Assembly (NCBI RefSeq): GCF_014822185.1
Contig: NZ_QVLR01000079.1
Location: forward strand, 1 to 64,000
Direction of reading: 5' to 3'
DNA length: 64,000 nucleotides
From: Azoarcus sp. Aa7
Lineage (GTDB): Bacteria > Pseudomonadota > Gammaproteobacteria > Burkholderiales > Rhodocyclaceae
This document shows positions 35,006 through 43,458 of this stretch, piece after piece. Both the position numbers and the translations under genes were made by a program. Below the pieces are notes generated by a model. That model was not told the DNA's origin and ran no database searches. It saw only the letters and a program-made list of their open reading frames with translations. The stretch's first letter is position 1. Every line of letters starts with the position of its first letter.

Positions 35006-36195
35006 TCAGCCTTGCCGGGCGCGACATCCTTCACCACTGGGCGAAGTATGTGTTCACCGGCGTCGGACTGGGCCTGCTGATCGGCGTGACGCTGTCGATG
35101 GCGGGGATCTACCGCGGCATGGTGGATGACGCGCAGGTGCTCCTGCGCAGCAGCGGGGCGGACATCTGGGCGGTGCAGCAGGAGACGCTGGGGCCGTACG
35201 CGGAGCCGTCGAACATGCGCGACGACGCGTACAGGGCGATCCTCGGGATGCCGGGTGTCGCGGAGGCGTCGAACGTGACTTACCTGACGATGCAGATCCG
35301 GCAAGGCGGGCGCGACGTGCGGGTGATGGCGGTGGGGTCCGAGCCGGGACGTCCGGGCGAGCCGCCGTTCCTGGTGGCCGGCCGGCGCATCGCGCGCAGC
35401 CATTACGAGGTGGTGGCGGATGTGCGTACGGGGTTCCGGCTCGGCGAACGGGTGCGCATCCGGCGGCACGAGTACGAGGTGGTGGGGCTCACGCGCCGCA
35501 TGGTGTCGTCGAGCGGCGATCCGATGGTGTTCCTGCCGCTCAAGGATGCGCAGGAGGCGCAGTTCCTCAAGGACAACGACGCGATCGTCAACGAGCGGGC
35601 GCGCACGGCGGCGAACCCCGCGCTGAACCGTCCGGGTGTGCCGGGGCTGTTCGATGCGATCCTGGCGTCGCAGACGGCCAGCCGCAGCGTGAATGCGGTG
35701 CTGGTCCGGGTCGCGAGCGGCCATGATCCGGAGCAGGTGGCCGAAAACATCCGTCGCTGGAAGCATCTGGAGGCGTACACGCGTGCGCAGATGGAGGAGA
35801 TCCTGGTATCCCGGCTGATCGAGACCTCGGCGCGGCAGATCGGGACCTTTCTGGTGATCCTGGCGATCGTGAGCGCCGCGATCGTGTCCTTCATCATCTA
35901 CACGATGACACTGGGCAAGGTCCGCGAGCTGGCGGTGCTGAAGCTGATCGGGACGCGCAACCGCACGATCGCGGCGATGATCCTGCAGCAGTCGTTGGGG
36001 CTCGGGCTGATAGGTTTCGTGATCGGCAAGACCGTCGCGACGCTGTGGGCGCCGTATTTCCCGAAGTATGTGTTGTTGTTGCCGGGGGATGCGGTGCGCG
36101 GACTGGTCGCAACGATGGTCGTGTGTGCGGTCGCGAGTCTGCTGGCGATCCGGGTCGCGCTGAAGGTCGATCCGGCAACGGCGATCGGGGGCTGA
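35002..36195 (+). CDS. MacB/DevC-type ABC exporter permease
   Basis: The 397-residue permease has one N-terminal helix (about 15-37), a large periplasmic domain (about 40-280) and three C-terminal helices (QIGTFLVILAIVSAAIVSFIIYTMTLGKVRELAVLKLIGTRNRTI). This is the FtsX/MacB topology without a fused ATPase, as in DevC. Such permeases squeeze substrate from the periplasm through the partner adaptor. Substrate is unknown. The ATG overlaps the adaptor stop. Confidence 0.85.
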   Translation: MISLAGRDILHHWAKYVFTGVGLGLLIGVTLSMAGIYRGMVDDAQVLLRSSGADIWAVQQETLGPYAEPSNMRDDAYRAILGMPGVAEASNVTYLTMQIRQGGRDVRVMAVGSEPGRPGEPPFLVAGRRIARSHYEVVADVRTGFRLGERVRIRRHEYEVVGLTRRMVSSSGDPMVFLPLKDAQEAQFLKDNDAIVNERARTAANPALNRPGVPGLFDAILASQTASRSVNAVLVRVASGHDPEQVAENIRRWKHLEAYTRAQMEEILVSRLIETSARQIGTFLVILAIVSAAIVSFIIYTMTLGKVRELAVLKLIGTRNRTIAAMILQQSLGLGLIGFVIGKTVATLWAPYFPKYVLLLPGDAVRGLVATMVVCAVASLLAIRVALKVDPATAIGG

Positions 36196-36196
36196 G

Positions 36197-36904
36197 GTGG
36201 ATGTTCCCGCGATCGAGGTCAGGGGGCTGAGCAAGCGTTATGGCGAGGGGGATGCCGCGGTCGATGCGCTGAAGGGCGTGGACATGCGGATCGCGCCCGG
36301 CGAGGTGGTGGGCCTGATCGGGCCGAGCGGTTCGGGCAAGAGCACCCTGTTGAAGTGCCTCGGCGCGGTGATCGAGCCGACTGGTGGGTACATGGTGCTG
36401 GGCGGGCGTGTCGCCTTCGACGGCGGCTGGAAGATCCGCGACCTGAGCGGCCTGCGGCGCGACAACATCGGCTTCGTGTTCCAGGCGCCTTACCTGATCC
36501 CCTTCCTCGACGTGACCGACAACGTCGCGCTGTTGCCGATGCTGGCCGGGAAATCGAACCGGGAGGCGCGTCGGCAGGCCGTCGAACTGCTCGAGGCGCT
36601 CGACGTCGGCCACCGTGCGAAGGCTGCACCGTCGGAGCTCTCCGGCGGCGAGCAGCAGCGCGTGGCGATTGCGCGGGCGCTGGTGAATCGGCCACCCGTG
36701 GTGCTCGCCGACGAACCGACCGCGCCGCTCGACAGCGAACGCGCGCTGAACGTGGTGCGCATCCTGAACCGGATGGCGGAGCAGTACCGCACGGCGATCA
36801 TCGTTGTGACGCACGACGAGAAGATCATCCCGACCTTCCGCCGTCTGTACCGCATCCGCGACGGACGAACCTTCGAAGAGGCCGGAGAGGGGCGCGGGAC
36901 TTAG
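36197..36904 (+). CDS. ABC exporter ATPase (MacB/LolD/DevA type)
   Basis: The 235-residue ATPase has Walker A GPSGSGKST, the Q loop FVFQAPYLIPFLDV, signature LSGGEQQRVAIARAL and Walker B VVLADEPTAPLDS. These are typical of the MacB/LolD class that drives mechanotransmission permeases. GTG at 36197 is the start, one base after the permease stop, with GGGGG upstream. It completes the TetR-controlled exporter operon and converges with the ubiB-like gene. Confidence 0.88.
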   Translation: MDVPAIEVRGLSKRYGEGDAAVDALKGVDMRIAPGEVVGLIGPSGSGKSTLLKCLGAVIEPTGGYMVLGGRVAFDGGWKIRDLSGLRRDNIGFVFQAPYLIPFLDVTDNVALLPMLAGKSNREARRQAVELLEALDVGHRAKAAPSELSGGEQQRVAIARALVNRPPVVLADEPTAPLDSERALNVVRILNRMAEQYRTAIIVVTHDEKIIPTFRRLYRIRDGRTFEEAGEGRGT

Positions 36905-36927
36905 GGATGATGGCGGCTGTCCGCCGA

Positions 36928-38616
36928 TCAATCTCCGCGGCCGCCGCGCCAGATCGACAGGAGCACCGCCACTCCGCCCGCGACGGCGCCGAAAAAGCCC
37001 AGCAGTCCCAGCGTATCGAGCGCGGCGAAGCCCGGTTCGCGCACGACCGTCATGACGATGGCGGAGCCGATGATCAGCGCCGCGGTGACGATGCCGATCG
37101 TCATGCGCGTGGCGGCACGGTCGAGCTGCTCGCCGAGGCGCTTGAGCGAGACGATGTCGACCTGCACCTGGAGTTTGCCGCGCCGGGCGGAGCGCAGAAG
37201 CTGGCTGAGGTCGCGCGGAAGGCCCGTGACGAGGTCCACGGCCTGGGCGAGCGTGCGCCAGCCGCGCTTGGCGACGGCTGCAGGGGCGTGATGGGCGAGC
37301 AGCACGCGCCGCAGGAAGGGGGCGGCCTCGGCACCCATGTCGAAGTCCGGATCGAGCTGGCGGCCCATGCCTTCCAGCGTGATGAAGGCCTTGATCAGCA
37401 GCGACAGGTCCGAGGGCAGGGCGATGCCGTGCTCGCGCAGGATCATCACGAGATCGGACAGCATCGCACCGATGTCGAGCTGCTTGAGGGGAACCCCCTT
37501 GTACTGGTCGACGAAGGTGTCGATCTCGTGGCGCAGGTGTTCCGGTTCGGTTTCGGGCGCTTCGGCGTCCCGCCATTCGAGCAGCACGTCGGCAACGGCA
37601 GCTGCGTCGTTCGAGACGAGGCCGTTGAGCAGGACGGCGAGCTCGTAGCGGCGCGATTCGGAAAGCCGGCCGACCATGCCGAAGTCGATGAAGGCGATGC
37701 GATTGCCGTGCAGGTAGAAGACGTTGCCGGGGTGCGGGTCGGCGTGGAAGAAGCCGTCTTCGAGCATCATCTTCAGCACGGCCGACGCGCCTCGGCGGGC
37801 GAGGAGCTTGCGTTCGAGCCCCGCGGTATCAACAGCTGCCAGGTCGCGCCCGGCGATGCCGTCGATGTAGTCCTGCACGTTCAGGCGTTCGCCGCACCAC
37901 TGCCAGTGCACGCGCGGGATGACGATCTCCGGGCGGCCGATGAAGCTTGCGGCGACACGTTCGGCGTAGCGGCACTCGGCGGCGAAGTCGATTTCGCGGC
38001 GTAGCGACAGCGTGAATTCGCGCACGACCTGGCAGGGGCGGTAGCGGCGCAGGTCCGGCGCTTCGGCTTCGATGATCTCGGCGAGGCGGGCGAGCAGCCG
38101 CAAGTCCGCCTCGATGATCGGGCGGATGCCAGGCCGGCGCACTTTCAGGATCACCGGGCGGCCGTCGTGTAGCCGGGCACGGTATACCTGCGCGAGCGAG
38201 GCCGCCGCGAGCGGCTGGGTGTCGAGTTCGGCGAAGGCGGTTTCGGGGGCTTCGCCGAGATCCTCGGTGAGCTGTTCGCGCACCTGTTCGAAGGGAACGG
38301 CGGGGGCCGAATCCTGCAGGCGGCCGAACTCGGCGATCCATTCCGGTGGAAACAGGTCGACCCGCGTGGCGAGGATCTGGCCGAGCTTGATGAAGGTCGG
38401 GCCGAGCTCTTCGAAGGCGCGGCGCACGCGCGCCGGAGGTTCGAGGCGGGCCAGTTCCTCGGGCTCGGTCCAGTGCAGGGCCTTGCCAGCGCGCTCCAGT
38501 GTGTCGGCAAGGCCTATGCGGCGTACGAGATCGCCGAAGCCGTAGCGGATCAGGACGGCGGCGATGTCGTGGGCGCGTGTCAGCTCACGCGCCGCGCCGA
38601 GCGCTTTCCACAGCAT
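36928..38616 (-). CDS. UbiB/ABC1-family atypical kinase
   Basis: The 562-residue protein has the ABC1 family KxGQ motif (FIKLGQILATRVDLFPPEW), the Ala-rich loop AAASLAQVYRA, the invariant Lys in VILKVRRPG, and catalytic HADPHPGN and FIDFGMVGRL. Two C-terminal transmembrane helices follow (about 505-555). Members support ubiquinone synthesis or lipid homeostasis by ATPase activity. Whether it is the main UbiB is unclear, as it is not next to ubiE/ubiJ. It overlaps the preceding gene by TGATG. Confidence 0.85.
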   Translation of the reverse strand: MLWKALGAARELTRAHDIAAVLIRYGFGDLVRRIGLADTLERAGKALHWTEPEELARLEPPARVRRAFEELGPTFIKLGQILATRVDLFPPEWIAEFGRLQDSAPAVPFEQVREQLTEDLGEAPETAFAELDTQPLAAASLAQVYRARLHDGRPVILKVRRPGIRPIIEADLRLLARLAEIIEAEAPDLRRYRPCQVVREFTLSLRREIDFAAECRYAERVAASFIGRPEIVIPRVHWQWCGERLNVQDYIDGIAGRDLAAVDTAGLERKLLARRGASAVLKMMLEDGFFHADPHPGNVFYLHGNRIAFIDFGMVGRLSESRRYELAVLLNGLVSNDAAAVADVLLEWRDAEAPETEPEHLRHEIDTFVDQYKGVPLKQLDIGAMLSDLVMILREHGIALPSDLSLLIKAFITLEGMGRQLDPDFDMGAEAAPFLRRVLLAHHAPAAVAKRGWRTLAQAVDLVTGLPRDLSQLLRSARRGKLQVQVDIVSLKRLGEQLDRAATRMTIGIVTAALIIGSAIVMTVVREPGFAALDTLGLLGFFGAVAGGVAVLLSIWRGGRGD

Positions 38617-39290
38617 CAGGCCTGCGGATCGTGCGGTCCGCCCTTCCCATTGTCCGAACCCGCCGGGTGCAGGCGGTCGGCGATGCCCCGGAGCATCCCC
38701 GAGGCGAGTGCGGCGAGCAGGCCCGCCTCGTTGCGCAGGGTCTGGGCGCTGCTTTGCACCTGCTCGCGCGTGAGCTCTGCGACGGCACGCGCGAGGTCTG
38801 CGCCCGCGTTCGCGACGCGACCACCGACTGCGGTGCCGCTGTTGCGGGCGTGCTCGGCGAGCTCGTGCAGCGTCGCGCGCGCGAGGCCGGTTGCGCCGCG
38901 TCCCGCGTCGGACAGCGTGCGCAGGAAGTTCGACTCCATGGCACCCAGCTGGTCGAGCGTGCCGCGGATTTCCTGGCGCGAGTATTCGCTGCCGCGCCCG
39001 ACCGCTTCCTTCACGGCGAGCAGCGTGGCTTGGGCCGCGGACGCAAGGGCCTCGTCCAGCCCGCGCACCGCTTCGCGGATGGCTTCGGTGCGTTCGCGAT
39101 CGGGGCGCTCGATGCCTTGTTGCGCGCCCCTGAGCACGGCGTCGGTGACGTGTTTGAGCGCGTCGGTGTCGAGCTTGCCGTGCGACAGCGCCCCCAGCGT
39201 GATCGTCCGTACGCGTTCGGCGACCACAGCCGGATCGCCGCCGACCGCAGCCTCGACGTCGCGTTCAATGCTTTCGAAGTCCTGACTCAT
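38616..39290 (-). CDS. Unknown helical protein coupled to the UbiB-like kinase
   Basis: The 224-residue product has no signal peptide or membrane segment and is predicted almost wholly helical. Long Ala/Glu/Arg amphipathic stretches (RTEAIREAVRGLDEALASAAQATLLAVKEAVGRG) look like coiled coil or an apolipoprotein/phasin-like surface helix. I believe it belongs to a small domain-of-unknown-function family (DUF6781-like), without certainty. AGGGGAAC precedes the ATG at 39290. Its stop overlaps the kinase start, so the two are translationally coupled and probably work together. Confidence 0.65.
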   Translation of the reverse strand: MSQDFESIERDVEAAVGGDPAVVAERVRTITLGALSHGKLDTDALKHVTDAVLRGAQQGIERPDRERTEAIREAVRGLDEALASAAQATLLAVKEAVGRGSEYSRQEIRGTLDQLGAMESNFLRTLSDAGRGATGLARATLHELAEHARNSGTAVGGRVANAGADLARAVAELTREQVQSSAQTLRNEAGLLAALASGMLRGIADRLHPAGSDNGKGGPHDPQA

Positions 39291-39491
39291 GACGTTCCCC
39301 TGTTCGTACGGCGTCCGGCGGGGCGCCGATGCTGTTGCCACATGTTTAAAGTATGGCCTCCGGAAAGGTGGATGGCGATGGAATTTTTGACGCTATCCAG
39401 ACTGCAACGCCGTGCTGCCGATCGTGTCCTGCGGTCTGTGTGGCTTACCATTGCGCACTCGACCATTGCCACCGTCTCCCCGTTTCTTGCC

Positions 39492-40979
39492 ATGTCCGAT
39501 TCCGTTTCGCCCGTCTTCTCCGGTCTCGAACCCGCTCCCGTGTGGGCGCATTTCTCCACGCTGTGCCGCATCCCGCGCCAGTCCAAGGCAGAGGGCACTC
39601 TGCGCGACCTGCTGCGTGACCGGGCACTGGCGCGCGGACTGACGGCATCGGTCGATGCGGCGGGAAACCTGCTGATCCGCAAACCCGCGCGCCGGGGTTG
39701 CGAGGGTGCGCCGGGTGTCGTGCTGCAGGCGCATCTGGACATGGTGTGCCAGAAGACGGCCGATTCGGCGCACGACTTTTCCCGCGACGCCATCCGGGTG
39801 GAGCGGGACGGCGACTGGCTCGCTGCCACGGAGACAACGCTCGGTGCCGACAACGGCATCGGTGTGGCGATGATCCTCGCGGTGTTGGAAGACGATTCGC
39901 TCGAGCACGGGCCGGTCGAGGCCTTGCTCACCGTGGATGAGGAAGCCGGCATGGGTGGCGCGCAGGGGCTCGCTGCCGACGCGCTGCAGGGGCGGCTGAT
40001 GCTGAACCTCGACACCGAGGAATGGGGCGAGTTCTATATTGGCTGCGCCGGCGGGCTGGATGTGAACGTGCGGCGCGCGGGGCAGGCGGAGCCGCCTCCG
40101 GCCGGGACGCAGCAGTGGCAGATCGAGCTGCACGGCCTGCGCGGCGGGCATTCGGGCGTCGATATCCACGAGGAGCGCGGCAATGCGATCAAGCTGCTGG
40201 TGCGCGTGCTGCGCGATCTGGAGCGGCGGTTCGACCTGCGTCTCGGGGCGCTCGAAGGCGGTTCGGCGCGCAATGCGCTGCCGCGCGACGCGCGGGCACG
40301 AGTGGTGCTGCGGGCCGGATGCGGCGATGAACTAAGGCTTGCCCTCGCGGATTGGCAGGCGCGGCTGCGCGAGGAGTTGAAGGGCGTGGACGAGGGCGTG
40401 AGCCTGCGGGCGGCGCCCGTCACGGCTGCGGAACCGGTGATGTCCGCGCCGGAGCAGGCGGTGTGGCTCGCGTCGCTGCACGCGGCGCCGCATGGGGTGC
40501 GTCGGCGCAGCCTGAGTGTGCCGGGCGTCGTCGAGACCTCGAACAACCTCGGGATCGTCGCGCTGGGCCCGGAGGGCGGCTCTTGCAGCTGCATGGTGCG
40601 CTCGCTGCTCGACGGGGCGGCCCGCGCGCTCGGCGACGAGATCGTCAGCCTCTTCGGCCTGTCGGGAACGCCGGCCGAGGCATCGGGACACTACCCGGGC
40701 TGGGCGCCGAAGGCCGACTCGCCGCTGCTGGCGCTGTGCCGCGACGTGTATCGGCGCGAGTACGGGGCCGAGTCGCGCGTGCAGGTCATCCATGCCGGCC
40801 TCGAGTGCGGGCTCATCGCGGCGAAGTACCCCGACATGCAGATCGTGTCCTTCGGGCCGACGATACGCGGCGCCCACGCGCCGGGCGAGCGCGTCGAGAT
40901 CGCGTCGGTGGGGCGCGTGTGGCACCTGCTGGGCGCGATTCTCGCGGCGATCGCCGAACGGCATGTGGAGGAAGCATGA
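39492..40979 (+). CDS. pepD: Cytosol nonspecific dipeptidase (aminoacyl-histidine dipeptidase)
   Basis: The 495-residue M20C metallopeptidase has VVLQAHLDMVCQK, TTLGADNGIGVAMILAVLED, LLTVDEEAGMGGAQGL, the central lid domain with GLRGGHSGVDIHEERGNAIKLL, and C-terminal HAGLECGLI. These hold the metal ligands and catalytic Glu. It cleaves Xaa-His and other dipeptides in the cytoplasm. The ATG at 39492 (MSDSVSPVFSGLEP) fits PepD N-termini; the frame is open far upstream, but that part covers another gene. It overlaps the next small gene by ATGA. Confidence 0.92.
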   Translation: MSDSVSPVFSGLEPAPVWAHFSTLCRIPRQSKAEGTLRDLLRDRALARGLTASVDAAGNLLIRKPARRGCEGAPGVVLQAHLDMVCQKTADSAHDFSRDAIRVERDGDWLAATETTLGADNGIGVAMILAVLEDDSLEHGPVEALLTVDEEAGMGGAQGLAADALQGRLMLNLDTEEWGEFYIGCAGGLDVNVRRAGQAEPPPAGTQQWQIELHGLRGGHSGVDIHEERGNAIKLLVRVLRDLERRFDLRLGALEGGSARNALPRDARARVVLRAGCGDELRLALADWQARLREELKGVDEGVSLRAAPVTAAEPVMSAPEQAVWLASLHAAPHGVRRRSLSVPGVVETSNNLGIVALGPEGGSCSCMVRSLLDGAARALGDEIVSLFGLSGTPAEASGHYPGWAPKADSPLLALCRDVYRREYGAESRVQVIHAGLECGLIAAKYPDMQIVSFGPTIRGAHAPGERVEIASVGRVWHLLGAILAAIAERHVEEA

Positions 40980-41185
40980 ATCCCGAGCACCTCGAAGCGC
41001 TTGTGACCACCGCGATGCCTTTCGGCAAGTACAAGGGGCGGCTGATCGCCGATCTGCCGGGGAACTACCTGAACTGGTTCGCCCGCGAAGGCTTTCCGCC
41101 GGGCAGGCTGGGGCAGTTGCTCGCCCTGATGCACGAGCTCGATCACAACGGCCTGTCCGGACTGCTGACGCCGCTGCGGAAGTGA
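40976..41185 (+). CDS. DUF3820 small protein
   Basis: The 69-residue protein has AMPFGKYKGRLIADLPGNYLNWFAREGFPPGRLGQLLALMHEL, the signature of DUF3820. Members are sometimes annotated as putative quorum-sensing-regulated virulence factors. The same 'PFGKYKG' pattern occurs in exonuclease C-termini, so a nucleic-acid role is possible. Its ATG overlaps the pepD stop, so it is co-translated with the dipeptidase. Confidence 0.75.
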   Translation: MNPEHLEALVTTAMPFGKYKGRLIADLPGNYLNWFAREGFPPGRLGQLLALMHELDHNGLSGLLTPLRK

Positions 41186-41275
41186 TTTCCGTATTGTCGA
41201 ATTCGGAAGCAAGGACCGGAGTGCGGTCGGGGCCACGGATGCCTACAGTGTGGTTCACCGGATTCTGACGGGGCA

Positions 41276-42355
41276 ATGAAGATGTCGAGGCGAATCGAGG
41301 CACGTGCCGCCGTGACGGCGGCCGATCCGCGCTGGGCGGCGGTGCAGGCGCGCGATGCGACCGCTGACGGGGCGTTCTGCTACGCGGTGCGGACCACCGG
41401 CGTGTATTGCCGGCCATCGTGCGCGGCGCGCACGCCGCGGCCGGAGAATGTGGAGTTCTTCGCGACGGGCGAGGAGGCGGTCCGTGCCGGATATCGCGCG
41501 TGCCGGCGTTGCTCGCCGGACGGGCCTTCGCTCGCGCACCAACATGCGGAAGCGGTGGCCGCCTTGTGCCGGCAGATCGAGCAGGCGGAGGCGCCACCGA
41601 CGCTGGACGAACTGGCATGCTCGGCGAACATGAGCGCCTTTCACCTGCACCGCATCTTCAAAGCCGTCACCGGGACCACGCCCCGCGCCTATGCGAAGGC
41701 CTGCCGGGCGGCGCGGATGCGGGCGAAGCTCGATGGTGGCGCGACGGTGACCGATGCGCTCTACGCGGCGGGTTACGGTTCGAGCGGGCGCTTCTACGCG
41801 GATGCCGGCCGGACGCTGGGCATGACCGCCGGCAGCTACCGTGCGGGCGGCGCACGGCAGCAGATCCGTTTCGCGGTCGGCGAGTGCTCGCTCGGCGCGA
41901 TCCTCGTCGCGAGCACTGCACGCGGCGTTTGCGCGATCCTCATCGGCGACGATCCCGGCATCCTCGTGCGCGACCTTCAGGACCGCTTCCCGCGAGCCGA
42001 ACTGATTGGCAGCGACACGGATTACGAGCGCGTCGTGGCAACCGTGGTCGGCTTCGTCGAGGCGCCGAAACTGGGCCTGGACCTGCCGCTGGACCTGCGC
42101 GGCACGGCTTTCCAGCTGCGCGTGTGGCAGGCGCTGCAGGAGATTCCGGCAGGCGCGACCGCGAGCTATACGGAGATCGCACGGCGCATCGGCGCGCCCG
42201 CTGCGGTGCGTGCGGTCGCCGGCGCCTGTGCGGCCAACCCGCTCGCGGTGGCGATTCCGTGCCACCGCGTCGTGCGCAGCGACGGCGGCTTGTCGGGCTA
42301 TCGCTGGGGCATCGAACGCAAGCGTCTCCTGCTGGCGCGCGAAGCGGCGCAATGA
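41276..42355 (+). CDS. ada: Ada, methylphosphotriester/O6-methylguanine-DNA methyltransferase and activator
   Basis: The 359-residue protein has all Ada parts. The N-terminal zinc domain has four Cys ligands (VYCRPSC, ACRRC), the first being the methylphosphotriester acceptor. An AraC-type HTH (LACSANMSAFHLHRIFKAVTGTTPRAYAKACR) and a C-terminal methyltransferase with AVAIPCHRVVRSDGGLSGYRWG follow; PCHR holds the O6-methylguanine acceptor Cys. Methylation of the N-terminal Cys should switch it to an activator of itself and alkA. An alternative ATG lies two codons downstream. It overlaps alkA by ATGA. Confidence 0.94.
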   Translation: MKMSRRIEARAAVTAADPRWAAVQARDATADGAFCYAVRTTGVYCRPSCAARTPRPENVEFFATGEEAVRAGYRACRRCSPDGPSLAHQHAEAVAALCRQIEQAEAPPTLDELACSANMSAFHLHRIFKAVTGTTPRAYAKACRAARMRAKLDGGATVTDALYAAGYGSSGRFYADAGRTLGMTAGSYRAGGARQQIRFAVGECSLGAILVASTARGVCAILIGDDPGILVRDLQDRFPRAELIGSDTDYERVVATVVGFVEAPKLGLDLPLDLRGTAFQLRVWQALQEIPAGATASYTEIARRIGAPAAVRAVAGACAANPLAVAIPCHRVVRSDGGLSGYRWGIERKRLLLAREAAQ

Positions 42356-43254
42356 CGCGACAGGCGGCCGTCTCGATCGCTCTTCCGGCCGGTTTCCGTG
42401 CGGGCGACATCCTGGCGTTCCATCGACGTGACACGCAGGAGCTGGCCGAACGCGTCACCGCGGAATCGCTCCACAAGGGCCTGTTGTGGGACGGGACTCC
42501 CGCCTGCCTGAGCGTGCGTTTCGCCGGCGGGATGGCGCGCGCGGAGATCGCGCTCGACGCGGAGCCGGCGCGGGACATCGAGCCGCGCTTCGGGACCATG
42601 GTGCGGCGCATGCTGGGGCTGGAGCAGGCGGTCGAGGCGTTCGAGGAACGCTTCCGCGACGATCCCGGTATCGGCCCGCTGATCTCGGCACAGAAGGGCC
42701 TGCGCGTGCCGGTCACGGCAACGCCCTTCGAGGCGCTGAGCTGGGCGGTGACGGGGCAGCAGATCAGCGTCGCAGCCGCCGTGTCGCTGCGGCGACGCTT
42801 GATCGCTGCCGCCGCTATCCGCCACACGTCGGGGCTGCTGTGCTATCCCGACGCGGCACGGCTCGCACACTTCGCCGAGGACGATCTCCGCGCCGCCGGC
42901 TTTTCGGCTGCGAAGGCGCGCACGCTACTGGCGCTGGCGCGGCAGGTCGCCGCCGGGGCGCTGCCGCTCGACGCCTGGGCCGAAACGGCATCCGTCGACG
43001 AGATGCGTTCCAGCCTGCTCGCGGTGCGCGGTGTCGGGCCGTGGACCGTCGATTACGTGCTGCTGCGGGGCTTCGGCTGGCTCGACGGATCGCTGCACGG
43101 CGACGTCGCGGTGCGTCGGGGGATGCAGGCGCTGCTGGGTGCGGAGGGCAGGGTGGGCGAAGCCGAGGCGAAGGAATGGCTCGCCCGCTATGCGCCGTGG
43201 CGTGCGCTGGTGGCCGCGCATCTCTGGGCTGCAGGGACGGCTGTGGCGTATTGA
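42352..43254 (+). CDS. alkA: DNA-3-methyladenine glycosylase II (AlkA type)
   Basis: The 300-residue HhH-GPD glycosylase has an N-terminal AlkA domain (about 5-110) and the core ALSWAVTGQQISVAAAVSLRRRL. The hairpin LLAVRGVGPWTVDYVLLRGFG is followed by the catalytic Asp in LHGDVAVRRG. It excises alkylated purines. Its ATG overlaps the ada stop, so both are made from one adaptive-response transcript. Confidence 0.92.
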   Translation: MTRQAAVSIALPAGFRAGDILAFHRRDTQELAERVTAESLHKGLLWDGTPACLSVRFAGGMARAEIALDAEPARDIEPRFGTMVRRMLGLEQAVEAFEERFRDDPGIGPLISAQKGLRVPVTATPFEALSWAVTGQQISVAAAVSLRRRLIAAAAIRHTSGLLCYPDAARLAHFAEDDLRAAGFSAAKARTLLALARQVAAGALPLDAWAETASVDEMRSSLLAVRGVGPWTVDYVLLRGFGWLDGSLHGDVAVRRGMQALLGAEGRVGEAEAKEWLARYAPWRALVAAHLWAAGTAVAY

Positions 43255-43458
43255 GTAGCGGGCGTTCCCGAACTTGTCCGCAAGGATGGGGGCCGGAGGG
43301 GCCCGGTTCCCGTGCGCACATCGCGGGTCGCCCGGCCATGCGCCATGCTCGCGGAAAGCGCCGTTCGCATGCAAGCTCGATTAGGATGGTATGGCCGTGT
43401 ACTTGGATATGGTGAAATTCGTGATTCGCGAGCACTTGGGTGGAGGAACGCACGGCCG

